Shown: positions 33,685 through 45,444 of the stretch, piece after piece
Layout of the letters: each line of letters starts with the position of its first letter
Numbering within the stretch: the stretch's first letter is position 1
Notes under the pieces: generated by a model
Seen by the model: the letters and a program-made list of their open reading frames with translations, nothing else
What the model was told of the DNA's origin: nothing
Databases searched by the model: none
Source of the DNA: Parelaphostrongylus tenuis
Taxonomy: Eukaryota; Nematoda; Chromadorea; Rhabditida; Metastrongylidae
Direction: 5' to 3'
Length of the DNA stretch: 64,000 nucleotides
NCBI GenBank assembly: GCA_019055375.1
Contig: JAHQIW010000666.1
Location: 23,190 to 87,189, forward strand
Translations under genes and position numbers: made by a program

Positions 33685-34860
33685 TGATACTTATTGGAAA
33701 TGGCAATAATTCTGATTCAACGCCACTTGGCGAAGATCAATTTTTTGGCATCTCCTAATTATGACTATTCAATGAAAAGCTAAAATGTCCATCTATCGAT
33801 AAATTTACTCTTTATGGATCAAAAAAAAAAACACGCGTTATTCGTATCGTGATAGCCTTCGTGTGATTCACAAATTGACATTTGATAACACATCCACTGG
33901 CCTAAATCTAACATTTTGAGACGGTTTGTGAATATCTAAACCAGATTTGTAAACAATCGATGAAAATGAATTAAGACGGATTTTCTAGTCAGAATTCCGG
34001 TAGTGTTTCGAAATCTATTTGATTTTGATATAAATGATATTTGATAGAAATTTAAAAATAAATATATTGCGATTTCTAAACAGTTAACTGCCCGGCAGCT
34101 ACTTCTTTGGAATTCTACGAGCGTCTCATAAAAATCTTTGGCATACAAAGTCGTCTTCTATCGAAGCATAACGTCAGATGTGATGGGAAAGACACTTTCG
34201 CCTTTCCCCTTCCTACGCTTAGCTCAATAAGCCGTCCCTCATGACCGCTGAAGCCGATGTATTAGTTGCGAATTTTTTTTATCAATCCAAGCTAAGCACG
34301 AGTCAAACCTCCCATGTCAACGAAGAAGGTAATTTTTTTTTCTCTACAGGGCCACGTCATATGTCAGTCTTGAGAGCAATTCATTAACTTTTGACTCCGG
34401 ATTAATTCTATTGATTATGTCCATACTCTTCTATTCAGCTCCGAACTTCTGCTGACACTACTTTATGTAGAGCTTCAAGTGTTCCTTGAAATATCTTTTG
34501 AAGAGGGACGATAAAATGATTAAAATGCTTTTAAAATTCTAAACAATTTAAAGAAGTAATGAAGTAATAAGTAAAACAATATAAGAATTCTGTAAAATAA
34601 AATCAAACGATGAAAAATAAAATGATGAAATTAAAATTTTATTTCGGCACGCTTCATGATGATAATGATTTTATGATGTTGCTTCGAAACTGTATGTTTT
34701 CACTCTACTTAACTTTGGTTTCTGTGATTATTTGCACCTTATCTATTCATATAGTTCAAGGGACAGAGAGAAGCAAATTGAATGTATTTTGGATTTATTT
34801 CATCATCTATTTCACTAATAAAGACCCTTCATCTACTATGCCAATCTTAGTGATAACTTA
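33685..34860. other. No recognisable gene
   Basis: AT-rich, with homopolymer runs and unrecognised short frames on both strands. Confidence 0.4.
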
Positions 34861-34864
34861 ATTT

Positions 34865-35000
34865 GATCGTCTCCATGGATTCATCCACCACAAAGGTGTT
34901 CGAATATTTCACGCATTGTTTCCGCTACCGCTTGATGATTTCGTCTGAATGTAGCAGAATTCAGGTCGAGTCGAACCTCTTTGCAGTGTCCAACATCTTG
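34865..35000 (-). repeat. SINE family B fragment
   Basis: CAAAGGTGTTCGAATATTTC, ACGCATTGTTTCCGCTACCG and TTGATGATTTCGTC are the reverse complement of the GAAATGTTTGAAGACCTT part of the tail. The ends are unclear. Confidence 0.45.
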
Positions 35001-35004
35001 CATT

Positions 35005-37365
35005 CATATTCATTTCATTATATTAGTAACCACTCCACTATTCCCTTCCTACTATGACTGAAAACAAATACAAGAGTTTGTAGAATAAGTACATTAAATA
35101 GGGCTCTAGTCACTTAAGAGCTTACGTGACCCGTCTCGCAGGTGGCGCATAGGGGTCAAATGGGATTCCGCAATGAACTGAGTAATTGCTCTGAGACGCA
35201 AGCGGATTCAGCTGTCTCTGCCTGTTGCGTTAAATTTACTGAGTGACTGGGAGTAGAACGCTCTAGATTATTTGGGATCATCAATAACAATTAGGTCCTG
35301 CTACGAACTCGGCTAATGCTAGCAAGTAATCCGTGCGAATTTCTTGCTGTAGCAGGAAAAGCACTAATGTATCACGCGTGCTTGCTTTATCGCCACCGGT
35401 GGTATTAGGTTGAGTAAAAAAATCTGGGAACTTTCTGAAACTTTCATTTTTGATGCCCTGTGTTGTTTTCATTGATAGTTTTGTATACATTTATGTGGTA
35501 AATTGATTCCAACTCCAAAACTCCTATTGAACAGTGTGATTGACGTGTGTTGATCCCCCATTACTAGAGAAAAGATTTAATCACTCTTGAAGTCGTCATT
35601 GGGATTGATAGGGATGATAATGCTGATACGGCGACAAAATCGACTATGGGTAGATGACTTAAGCGAGCGATTCAAATAAGGCTATTTCGATCTTAAAGAC
35701 ATGCCTCGTTCTGGCCGGCATCTGTTTGTGACGAAAGTAACTTGTAAACCGCTTTGGATGCTGACCCTTGATCGAGCACTCGTGATATGGCTGAAGAATT
35801 TAGTTCCTGATTTTTTTCTCTAAACAAAACATGAGGTGTTACATTAAACTTTATTTCACAGCTGACGTTTAGGCAGTTCGCCTTCTTCATGTTAATATGC
35901 GCATTAAAACGAGCCTTTTGAAAATTCTCCAAAAATTTTTGCTCAACCCTTGTTTTAGGAGAAATCCTCATACTGAAAATATTATGCCGTCGTACGTTAG
36001 AATGTATGGACCTCATTGGATCCTGCGAGTGGCAGAAACAAATTGAGACTTTATCGGTTTCTTGCCAACGCCTTTTATGGATATATGGCCTGATCTACAC
36101 TAAGTAAAGGACATAATATACAGCGTTATTGTTTCTTCTACATCTCTTCATAACTGCATCATTATGTAATGTGTGCGTGTCGTTAATTTGATAGCTTTTC
36201 GAAGGACACCGGTATAATCGAAGACAATTGCGAAGTGCCGAAGACGATAGTGAATGAACGGAAAAATCGTTTTTCATGTCTCGTGTCAAATCATGTTATC
36301 AAAAATCTATATCCACATGTGATCTATAGCAGATGCTCTTTTCTCTTCTCCTTTGTATTTCCTCTTCGCAACTTTTAGAAACTAACAAGCATTGTAAGGA
36401 GAATCGCTTCTTGTAAGCTCGTGGCCTTTCAATTTCCAACCTGTCTAACATAATGTTCAACATCGCCAAGATATTAATTAAATACGAAATCCTGAGACTG
36501 TAGATGTTTTCGATCGACTCGTTCCGTTATCATAATCTATTCGTATATGCACAACCACAGTAGCTTTATATCATTTGTACACCTCTGTTGTTCATCCATT
36601 ATAGGTGATAATAAGCCCTCATTTTTTCGATTCTATAAGCCTATGATCTCGATAGCCAGTGACCTTTCCTCCAGATTCTCCCTCCCCACCGGGTATTCTC
36701 ACAACCCAACCGCCCTTTGAGCAATCTAATAAGAAAGGCACACCTTTGATCAAACATCTAAGAGGAGACCTTCGGCATTTATTTGCTTTCAAAACAGCAA
36801 TTTTTTCGGCGCCATCTTTCTTCTGTTGCTTTTCCATTTCATTGGCGGTCTGATTTCGACTTTTTCACGTCTTTTTCGTATATTTTTCCATTTTCATTCT
36901 TTTAACTTTCTGAATCTTTGAGATATTACACTTATGATTTTGTTCTACACGAAGTATCTATCCACTATAAGCTCATTTTTCGTTCGTTCACACTCCAGGT
37001 AAGAGCAGAATTGCTCATAAATTGACTTTTAATTTTCTCCACACGTTAAAACAATACTTCATACAAGTTTTCTAAGTATATTGTGGTCAGGATTACATGT
37101 ACAAATCGTGGTTATTCATGGAGAAAAGTTTTTCTATTTGACTTGCCTCGACAATTTTTCTTTACTTTTTCATTTTCATAGGTCACACTTGATGTAATAA
37201 CTTTTATTAGGCAAACATAGAGTGTTTCCATTGAAATTTTTTCCTCCGTCTATATGGATCATGTAAAACAGAATGGTAGATGTGTTGTCTGATAACACAC
37301 AGAAGGTTCTGATTTTACCTCGCTCCTAGAAAAAGCATCCATTTCTTCAATATCGGGAAAATAGT
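35005..37365. other. No recognisable gene; one unplaced coding-like block
   Basis: At 36619-36853 both strands are open and GC-rich for the region. On the + strand an acceptor-like CATTATAG near 36604 is followed by a frame of 38 codons (GDNKPSFFRFYKPMISIASD and on) ending in TGA. The product is not recognised. The - strand frame at 35693-36016 (107 codons) is also unrecognised. Confidence 0.3.
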
Positions 37366-37369
37366 AGCA

Positions 37370-37570
37370 TACTTGTCTATCCGATCTACAAAAGCCGGTA
37401 CTTGGGGATTTCTAGGAAACATCTTCTCGACCACAGTTTAAGGACGTTCATCGATGAGGCCATGAATTTTCAAACACCACCCGAAACGCATGTTAAACTC
37501 GAACACCTTTGCATATATGGTTGCGAGAAAACGAATCGAATAAAGAAATCACTGCGATCCTCAAATACGT
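37370..37570 (+). repeat. SINE family B copy B7, decayed
   Basis: TTCTCGACCACAGTTTAAGG, GACGTTCATCGATGAGGCC and TTGCGAGAAAACGAATCGAA follow the tail order of the family. Confidence 0.5.
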
Positions 37571-37574
37571 GAAT

Positions 37575-38690
37575 GGTTGGAATAAATAGAATCGTATTAA
37601 ACCACGTTTCCTTTCCTAACATTATAACACTGGACAGAAATGTAAAATTTTCTACTGAACTCATACTAAACTCTAGACTTCGTGAACTTCTTCAAAACTC
37701 ATTAATGGAAGACTTCTATTCAGCTTTTTAGCTTTCCCATATCTCCATACATATAGTCAGAGTAATTATGAAATATTTTAGTTCAGATTTCTTATCGAAC
37801 ATAAACGTTTAGTCATTAAACTAAAAGATGTACGACGCGGTTTTTTTCAGTTCTATCTTGCTACTTTTCTGTCTCACTAAAAGGAAAAACTGTATTAGTA
37901 CTCGAAGTTAGATGATCTGCACAGTAAACTGTGATATGAGATGGTATAAAAATAATATCAAATCGTATTTGACCTCTGAGGCTCTCTTCCATTATGGTTG
38001 ACATTAGCAACTAAAACATGGGTATTTTCTATCGTACTTAAACCTGAACAATTTTGATGATGTCTCTCGTAAGTACTTGTTATAATTAAGCTAATTCACT
38101 GGACTACGTCTGTAAAGATTTCTCTTTGACCTGGAAAGATTTAGATTCCGATTTCGGTCAGTTACAAAAACATTTGCATCATGATTTATCGACAAATGGA
38201 AAAGTTTAAAATTAATGCGACTGTGTCTCTCGCCAAAATCTCAACGTTTGGACCACTGCGTTCGCCTTCAAGCCTGTTTTATCTTCACGCTTTGCTTTCG
38301 AAATTCGAATAAAAGACATCTATAGGGGACATTTAGCACGCCTGATGTGTGCTGACGCTATTGTTATGTCCCGCCCCGTTCAACGAACACAACGCCGTTT
38401 CGGGCGTGACTGAGCATTGCTTCAGGCGGACTGAGGTTCTTGTTCTTTTTGTCATTGCTCAGCCAGGCTTCTATTCCGGCTCTGCTCATCGCACTGTTTG
38501 GTTACGGGCGGAGGCAGTGGGTTGTCGGTATCTCTTCAAGCGGAAAGCGATTCTTATTCTTCTAATCCTCGTTACTCATTGTAAGCACTGTTCGGTCTCA
38601 GCACGTTATCCATCCTACCATAGATGTTGTTTTATGAGTTGCAGAGTATAAGTGTTGTATTCGGGTGGCATAAAGTACCGATACACGTAC
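37575..38690. other. No recognisable gene
   Basis: A 100-codon frame at 38349-38651 lies in a locally GC-richer stretch. Its product is not recognised and it lacks splice context. Confidence 0.35.
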
Positions 38691-38697
38691 ATACGCA

Positions 38698-38761
38698 TAC
38701 TTTTACATACACACACACCATACACACACGCACACACACACCCATGACACACACAACACGC

Positions 38762-38812
<51 letters not shown>

Positions 38813-38850
38813 AACTACACCACATAAACTTACGCACGTACACATAAGTA

Positions 38851-38899
<49 letters not shown>

Positions 38900-38935
38900 C
38901 GCACACTCACACATACACATACATACATACACACC
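38698..38935. repeat. Compound (CA)n/(TA)n microsatellite
   Basis: Interrupted CA runs (38700-38765 and 38845-38935) flank a (TA)n run at about 38766-38812. Cys/Val and Thr/His-rich open frames here are translations of the repeat. Confidence 0.95.
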
Positions 38936-38944
38936 ACACACGCA

Positions 38945-39900
38945 CGCATCTCTTCACACAGACATCAAGACCATATCGTTCTGTCCCCTTTTTCATAATA
39001 CGTCTCACTCTAAAGTCTCTTTTAATCATTTTACAGTTTGAAAGTCTATTTACACATGTGTCGTTAAATAAATTCTCACTTTGAACATTAGCACTTTTTG
39101 AATTGATTTTTCATAATATTTCAGGAAAAAATCCCTCCTCTGCTAGTTATTTCTCTCTGTAGTTTCTCGAAAACTCAGCAGGAAGAGTAGCCTTAACTTT
39201 CATTAACAGTTACTGATACTGGTACGATTACCTTGTACTGCTCACTTACCACTTGACCTGTGGAAGTGAGAGAGAAAGAAGTAGGCTTACAACTGGTGTT
39301 AATGGTATTTTTATTTCATTTTGCTTTATATTGTTGTTAACTTTATTCAATTGTTATCTCAACTTTAATTACTTTGTAGACGTGTTCATACTCTAACCTG
39401 TGCTATAATTCGTAGTTTTATTACTGATTCAAATACTTTTGTGCACTCAAGACAGATTTCTCCGATTTCTCCTTCTCTGATTCTCTCAGTCCATCACTAA
39501 CGGTCACTTGCCCTTTTGCCCAATTTCTTTCACTTTTGAGAGTCTTTGGTCGAGTATGAACACTTATACATCACAATTTGACACCCACAACGACCTTCCA
39601 GTCACGGCGTAGTAGTAAATCACCGAGAGAATTGATGATTACACAATAACGGCGAATCTGGATTATATATAACTTGATGATATTCAGGGTAGTCTAACCT
39701 CTAAAGTTGGCCATTATTACGACCATTATCTATGACTTTTTTTGTGCAGAATTTTTAACTCTCTAACTTTGAAGATTTCAAAACATGAAAAGGATCAAAA
39801 TTCATTCAACGCCCATAGTTTTTATTTCAGCATTATTTTGTGGCTCATTCGTTTTATACCTACTCATGCCATTTTTAATACAGTAAGCTAATTTGAGAAC
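38945..39900. other. No recognisable gene
   Basis: AT-rich, nothing supportable seen. Confidence 0.4.
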
Positions 39901-39904
39901 GAGA

Positions 39905-40200
39905 AGGAGGACAGTAATAGTGGATAGTGTTGCAAGCTATCAGGGAACAAGACTCGGTTCTTTCCCCCAAAGGCTCACCCGCAAATCCACGCATTAGCTG
40001 AGTTATCACCAAGATCGCTAGGCGTAGGCGAAAGTCTCGACCAGCATCTACGACATTCATAAAAGAAGGCATAATCCTCAAGCACCAGTCGAAGCAACAC
40101 GCGAAATGTTCAAAGACCTTCTGAGGAGTGAAAGCGAGCAAACAAAGTGAGAGTAAGAAGTTCCGAATGTGTATGTGTGCGTGATAATGAGTCATGTAGA
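39905..40200 (+). repeat. SINE family B copy B8
   Basis: GACTCGGTTCTTTCCCCCAA (B-box region), GTCTCGACCAGCATCTACGA, GTCGAAGCAACACGCGAAAT and GTGCGTGATAATGAGTCATG. It shares its 5' part with B2. The - strand frame at 39875-40195 is a shadow. Confidence 0.75.
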
Positions 40201-40561
40201 ACGAGGCTTATTCTAAACATATAACTATGACTGATATTACTTTGTGTGGGACGAAGACCCAGATTGGCTAGGAGCCCACGCTTATTTCTTATCTGTGAAC
40301 GGTTTACGCCCGCAAACAAGCATAACCACAGTGATAGAAAAAGTCAACACCACCGTTCTTGTTCAGTGCGGTGTCCTCTAATTTGATGATTTTCGGTGAT
40401 CTAACGTTAGAATAAATTGCAAAAATCTTCATTTATTTCCCATAACCGACTATCAATTAATCTCGGCATTGATTGAATAATTCCTTGAATTTCTTATTCA
40501 GCAACTACGAGGTTGTTAATTTGTAGATTTACTCGGTACAAATGAGCAGTATAATGAGCTT

Positions 40562-40680
40562 GATCGTGATGGCTGGTTTTGCTGGGCTATGAAAGTGCTT
40601 GTCTGATTGAGTTGCATATCAATTTGACTCTTTCAGGATTTCAAGAAGGCGCGAAATCCGAAAAGTCAGCCATCACGATC
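40562..40680 (+). repeat. Ribozyme-like repeat module, copy b, clamped by a 14-bp inverted repeat
   Basis: The module runs from CTATGAAAGTGCTTG through CTCTTTCAGGATTTCAAGA, AGGCGCGAAATCCGAAAAG to TCAGCC. Its two ends, 40562-40575 and 40667-40680, are perfect reverse complements (GATCGTGATGGCTG), so the RNA could close into one long stem around the core. Confidence 0.7.
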
Positions 40681-40709
40681 GCGTCTACTTTAGTGTTCAT
40701 CTGTATCCA

Positions 40710-43055
40710 ATCAACAACCTCGTACATGCTAAAAAAGAAACTCAAGGAAATACATTTATTCAGAAGAATTTTACCATCGAATATTCGAGTAATCGACTTA
40801 TAAGCAACTCAACGAATTCTTTATAGTCGTTCAAACATTTATCAATTTATAACATTCACTTGCATGTTTGAATAAGATATGCTACATCACTTTATTCCTC
40901 AACTTTTCTACTTACATCTAGCTTTCATCCATTACAAACTTCGTTTCCACACACTATTCCTTGAATTATTTGATGAAATCATTTTACTGTCAATTTACTG
41001 CAGTTTCATCATCTTCTGACTGTGATTTGATGAGTTTTGTGGAAAATGGATAGGTATTATACATTTGAAATGTGGATTTATTGTACATATTATTATATCA
41101 ATATTAACAAATACTTCTACCTATCGTATAAGATTCGTCTTCAAGAAAATGCTCGATCGATCGAAGGTTTCAGTCTCATAGAGATCGCCGTCGTCCAGAA
41201 AATCGAGATCATTAGGCAAACAACTTCTTTTCAATCTACAAATGTTCGATCTGTCATTGGTCACGTCCTTATAATGTCATGTTACGACAGTCCTGGGCTT
41301 CCAGGATGAGTTATGCTTCAAACGCATTCTGCATACTAATCAGAGAAGACGCTCACGCATGCTTAAGCTGCTCCGATTTTACACAAGAACGCGAGAACCA
41401 GTATAAACGACCGTTGCGAAACCGTGAACGATTCAAAAGAATTACCCCAAATTCCATAGATAAGAGCGGCTCGGTTTTAACAAGGAAAAACGACGGACAA
41501 ATACGCGTTTTTGTTCTATTTTGGACATCGAACAGCAACAAAAGTATGAGTAATTCCTATTCTCAATTTCTACCTAATCATTATCGCTTGTATTCATATT
41601 TGCAGAATCGTTTTTTGATCGAGATTTTCAACATCGTACTGTGCTTTTTCGTAACTACGCAGGATAGTGTCAGTAGAGATGGAATAGAAATTACTATAAA
41701 TTAAAAGTAGGAAGAAGAAGAAATAAGAGTAACTTAAAATCACCAAATTGATAGAGTTACCAAATTTATCACTAGAATTCTATGAAGTATTATTTCCCAG
41801 CACGGACCGCTCCTGTCCATGGAATTTTAGGGTAGTTGGACTCGTATGACTTGGGAAGACGTGCTATCTAATTATATAATAATTCGATGAAGGTTTATTT
41901 TTCAATGGCAGTCAATCTAGCAGAGCAAAATTTAACCGGCAAATATTGGGTGTGACTGTGTCCTAGAAGTTTTCATGCACTTGATGTACTGGGAAGACAA
42001 TCGTTAATTTCCACACTAGGACAGAAGTTTCCGAGAAGAAGTTTCCTCCAGATTTCTGAAGCTTTGTTACTTGAGATAACATCATTGTCGTGGTCTCGAA
42101 CTGACATGAAGTATTCATAAAGAATCGTTTGTCCGAAAATCAAATAACTCCGCCGCCGATGTAAGCGGAAAACAACTCACAGCAAGAGCTCAAGTGTTTG
42201 AGTAGATGAAAAAATGTTCTAAATCGCATTGTACGGACTCATTTCTCCTTGCAAAACCTCTGATTATTGGGCGGAAAGACCAGAACATCTGAAGTTCCAT
42301 CAATTCATTTTGAAAAATCTGAAATGAAGTCATTCTATAGGGCAAATCTTTCACTATTCAATGGAAACTCGTTTAGTTGTTGATTAAAAAGAATCTTTAT
42401 CGTTCGCTGGCTAAGGCAAAATAATTGTACAAGGAATTCTTGACTACCAAATGAATAGTGTCGTTAGCAATTCCATGGATCTGTAGAGTGATCGATGTAT
42501 TACTGTAACCTAAGAAGGTTACAGTAGAAAGTAATAAGAAATAGCACTGAACTGATGATGCACTTGCTTCTTTCTTCAGGAAATTTTCCTCGGCTACTTT
42601 TTTTTTCGTTTATTCATTGGTTGCAAACATGCAAGCTCATAATCCAGAAGCATTAGGAGAAGTCGTAGATATTTGATGATGACGTTAAATGACATTGCTG
42701 ATGCTACTGCGAACTCTATTCTATCAATAATTCACAACTGAAACACGCTGATATTGCTCTCTCATGGGAATATACTAAAGTCCCTCTAAGCTTCTCGCTC
42801 GCTCGCGTCGTGTTGAACTTTAAATAGGCATATGGACAGCAAAGATTGAATTTATTCGTTCAACCATTGGCTTGGTGTAAACGTAATTGTAATCTACACA
42901 TTGTTGAGATTTTCTATTTGACATCAGTATGTATTTCAGAATAATTGTGATTATGTTAAACATTATTTTAATTCATTTCTTTCTTCATTTTTGTTCTCAA
43001 TGACGTATTTTTTGCTAACTCTTTTATAATTATCTCAAACTATGGAAAGGATGTC
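40710..43055. other. No recognisable gene
   Basis: The longest frame (41279-41704, 141 codons) shows no domain. A TATTTGCAG acceptor-like site near 41605 lies inside it. I cannot support a gene. Confidence 0.35.
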
Positions 43056-43059
43056 AGAC

Positions 43060-43710
43060 ACAGAAAATTTGAGAAATTTTCCTATTCGAGTTCACAAAAT
43101 GGGTCGTAAAACAACAGATACAATTCGCAACATCAATAGCCCATTTGGCCTAGGAGTTGGTAACATTGAATAGTACAGTAGTGGTTCAAGAAGTTCTGTA
43201 TAGAAAACGTGAGTCTTGAAGATAAGAACGCATGGCCGGACATCGAAAGTTGAACGACCAGTTGAGGGCAGTCTTGGAGTTGACTCTCTTAAGTTTACAC
43301 AAGGTGTTGCGGATGAACTCAACGTCAACCATTCTGCAGTCGTTCGCCATCTGAAACAAACTGGGAGTGTGGAAAATGTTGGCGCAAAAGTAGTTGCGGT
43401 TTAGTTACAGTCGGCGAGAATCCACGCGTTGCACAACAAACGCATCGAAAGCTGAACGAATTGGGTTACGCATCTTGCTTCGTCCTTAATATTCGTCACA
43501 CCTCGCGTCCACCGATTACCACTTCCACAAACATCTCGACAACTTTTCACGGTTAAAATGCTTCCACAACCAACAGAATGCAGAAAATGATTTCCATGAG
43601 TTTGTTGGACCCCAAAGCACCGATTTCCAAGTCGCACGATTAAGCAGGCTTATTCCTCGTAGCTAAATATATGCTGATTGTAACAGTTCAAATTTTGACT
43701 AATGAAGATG
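43060..43710 (+). pseudogene. mariner-family transposase relic, catalytic region deleted
   Basis: N-terminal part: KTTDTIRNINSPFG, then WFKKFCIENVSLEDK, then FTQGVADELNVNHSAVVRHL, which is the second helix-turn-helix of mariner transposase. At about 43404 it jumps to NPRVAQQTHRKLNELGY, the segment after the second catalytic Asp (the DNARPH Asp is Glu here, GENPRV). Other frames continue as CFHNQQNAENDFHEFV, LIPRS and ADCNSSNFD, the C-terminal end. About 130 codons of the catalytic core, including the first Asp, are absent. Confidence 0.88.
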
Positions 43711-43719
43711 TATTTGAAC

Positions 43720-44160
43720 ATAATCGTAATGTATCAAAATTTTACGGCTTAAAACCGCAAATATTTTTGCACTGAGCTGCTAGCATCACTATTGAACACC
43801 TCTTATGCTGTTTTAGTGACGGTACTCATGCGGAACCCTTAACGAACGGCTTGTTAGCCATATTTTTCAACAAATTGTAATAAATAAGAATACGCCAAGG
43901 GATTTTTTCCGATTTCATAACGTTCCTGAAGGATTGCGCTTCAAAACGAAGTACGTTTCAATAAATAGGCCACTACTTGTTCCAAGTTATTTAGTGTTAA
44001 TCTAGGAGACTAATGACACGAAGTAGAACAGTCAACGGCTTTTTCGTCTTCCTCAGAGCCTAGACATGCTTTTGGCCCTTTCACGGCGTGGTTAGCTTTT
44101 CATTGAGCATGTTATTAGAGGACAATTCAATGTCCACGGATATAAATATTACTCATTTTT
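43720..44160. other. No recognisable gene
   Basis: 3' flank of the mariner relic. Nothing supportable. Confidence 0.35.
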
Positions 44161-44164
44161 TTCT

Positions 44165-44470
44165 TATATAACTCGTCATTACATTTCACGATGCGCATTC
44201 CAACACCTCTAGCACTTGACTCGTTTCCTCGCATGCATCTTCCACAAAGGTTTCTGATCATTTGGCATGTTGCTTCGAGTGTTGCTTGATGATTCGTCTT
44301 TTTCATTAATGACGTAGAATGCTGGTTGACGAAATCTTCTTGCAATTTCAAAGGAATCCGAGTTAAGACGTTCGTTAAATGATTCCAAGAAACTGTTGGG
44401 GGAGGGTTCAAATCAGCGGCTTCCTTCCTGTTAGCTTGCATCACTAGCCACTCAGCCACAGACCGCAATA
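44165..44470 (-). repeat. SINE family B copy B9
   Basis: On the - strand: head TGTGGCTGAGTGGCTAGTGA, B-box-like CTGATTTGAACCCTCC, then CAACCAGCATTCTACGTCAT, GCGAGGAAACGAGTCAAGTG and GCATCGTGAAATGTAATGAC. Its head differs from those of B1 and B11. Confidence 0.8.
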
Positions 44471-44474
44471 TTCA

Positions 44475-45075
44475 TTTACAAATCAGTGGTCAGTTAAGGC
44501 ACAGTTAATTGATTTCGTAAATTATCAATTTATTGTTGGTTTTTTTTTGCTTTAGAATAGAGAAGAGTTTTCAGACTACAAAAAGCGGACACTAAAAGGG
44601 GAAATTGAACCCTTAAGGACCACTTGTATTATGATCGACATACGAAATTCTAGAGTCCTTCTTCTCTGGATGCGAAATTTTTTTGCTAGACTTTTTAGTC
44701 ATTCAACAGCTTGGAAAACTGTGATTAATACGGTGCTTAGTTTCTGAGAGGGCCTTGTTGATGCGCAGTAGCAGCCAAAAGAATATTACGTTTCACCTTC
44801 GGCGCGCATGTTTTTACTCGACTGGGGTCTATGGATGGCTTTTCGCTAGACTGTTAATTGTCATTCGATAGCTTGAAGAACGATAAATCTGGAACTAAGT
44901 TTGGCTTTCAGATTACATGTCAGAATGCACTGTGGTAGCAGAAAAGAATGTTACGTTTCACCTTTGAAGTTTTCTTCGCCTGTACGAGCTATATATGCAT
45001 CTAAAGCAGATAACAGTGTTGGAAATAAAAAAATGTCACAATTTCAAAAAAAAACCTAAAAGTAGATTTATTTTC
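44475..45075. other. No recognisable gene; short diverged duplication
   Basis: GTAGCAGCCAAAAGAATATT, ACGTTTCACCTTCGGCGC and GCTAGACTTTTTAGTCATTC (44680-44815) recur in diverged form at 44850-44970. So a unit of about 170 bp is present twice. Confidence 0.4.
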
Positions 45076-45079
45076 ATCT

Positions 45080-45440
45080 GACCGCTTCTAGCAGTGGTAT
45101 GTTGTTATAGATTTAGCAATGATGTAATGTATAAAACTTTTGCGTCTATTGGGACTCGAACCCGCGCTTCACCCTATCCAAGGGCGCGTGCTTAGCCCGT
45201 GGCACTACCAGCACCTGTTTTGCGACCACTCTTTCTACGTTACAACGCATTTGTATGTCAGCAACCAACCGTGAACGGTTTGGTCTAGGTAATCGATATT
45301 GAGATTGAACCCATTCACGCTGATAATATTTTAGGTACTGGATGATCAAACAGATTCTTTTCATTTAACCGCCTTTATCGGTAATGTGGTGGTAGATTTA
45401 CTCAATAATGTACAGTGGTATGCGAAACTTTTGCGTCAAA
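45080..45440. repeat. Direct repeats flanking a tRNA-like sequence
   Basis: The stretch ending in AAACTTTTGCGTC occurs at about 45080-45145 and again at about 45367-45440, with matching preceding words (CCGCTTCTAGCAGTGGTATG against CCGCCTTTATCGGTAATGTG). The two sit on either side of the tRNA-like sequence. Confidence 0.6.
45144..45214 (-). tRNA. tRNA-like sequence, probably a pseudogene or SINE head
   Basis: On the - strand the D stem (GTGC/GCAC), the anticodon stem (CGCCC/GGGTG, seven-base loop TTGGATA) and a perfect B box (GGTTCGAGTCC) are present. The T stem has two mismatches and the acceptor stem is weak, so it is unlikely to be a working tRNA. It strongly resembles the tRNA-like gene at 51490. 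Confidence 0.4.
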
Positions 45441-45444
45441 AAAG

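Noticed and set aside
36619..36853. Overlapping open frames on both strands, 72 and 64 codons
   Set aside because: Coding-like in composition, but no recognisable family and no pair of good splice sites, so not called as a gene.
38615..38941. 108-codon and 67-codon open frames rich in Cys/Val and Thr/His
   Set aside because: They are translations of the CA/TA microsatellite, not proteins.
41279..41704. 141-codon open frame
   Set aside because: No domain, low-complexity Ser/Asn content, no splice partner and no repeat. Chance is the simplest explanation in 64 kb.
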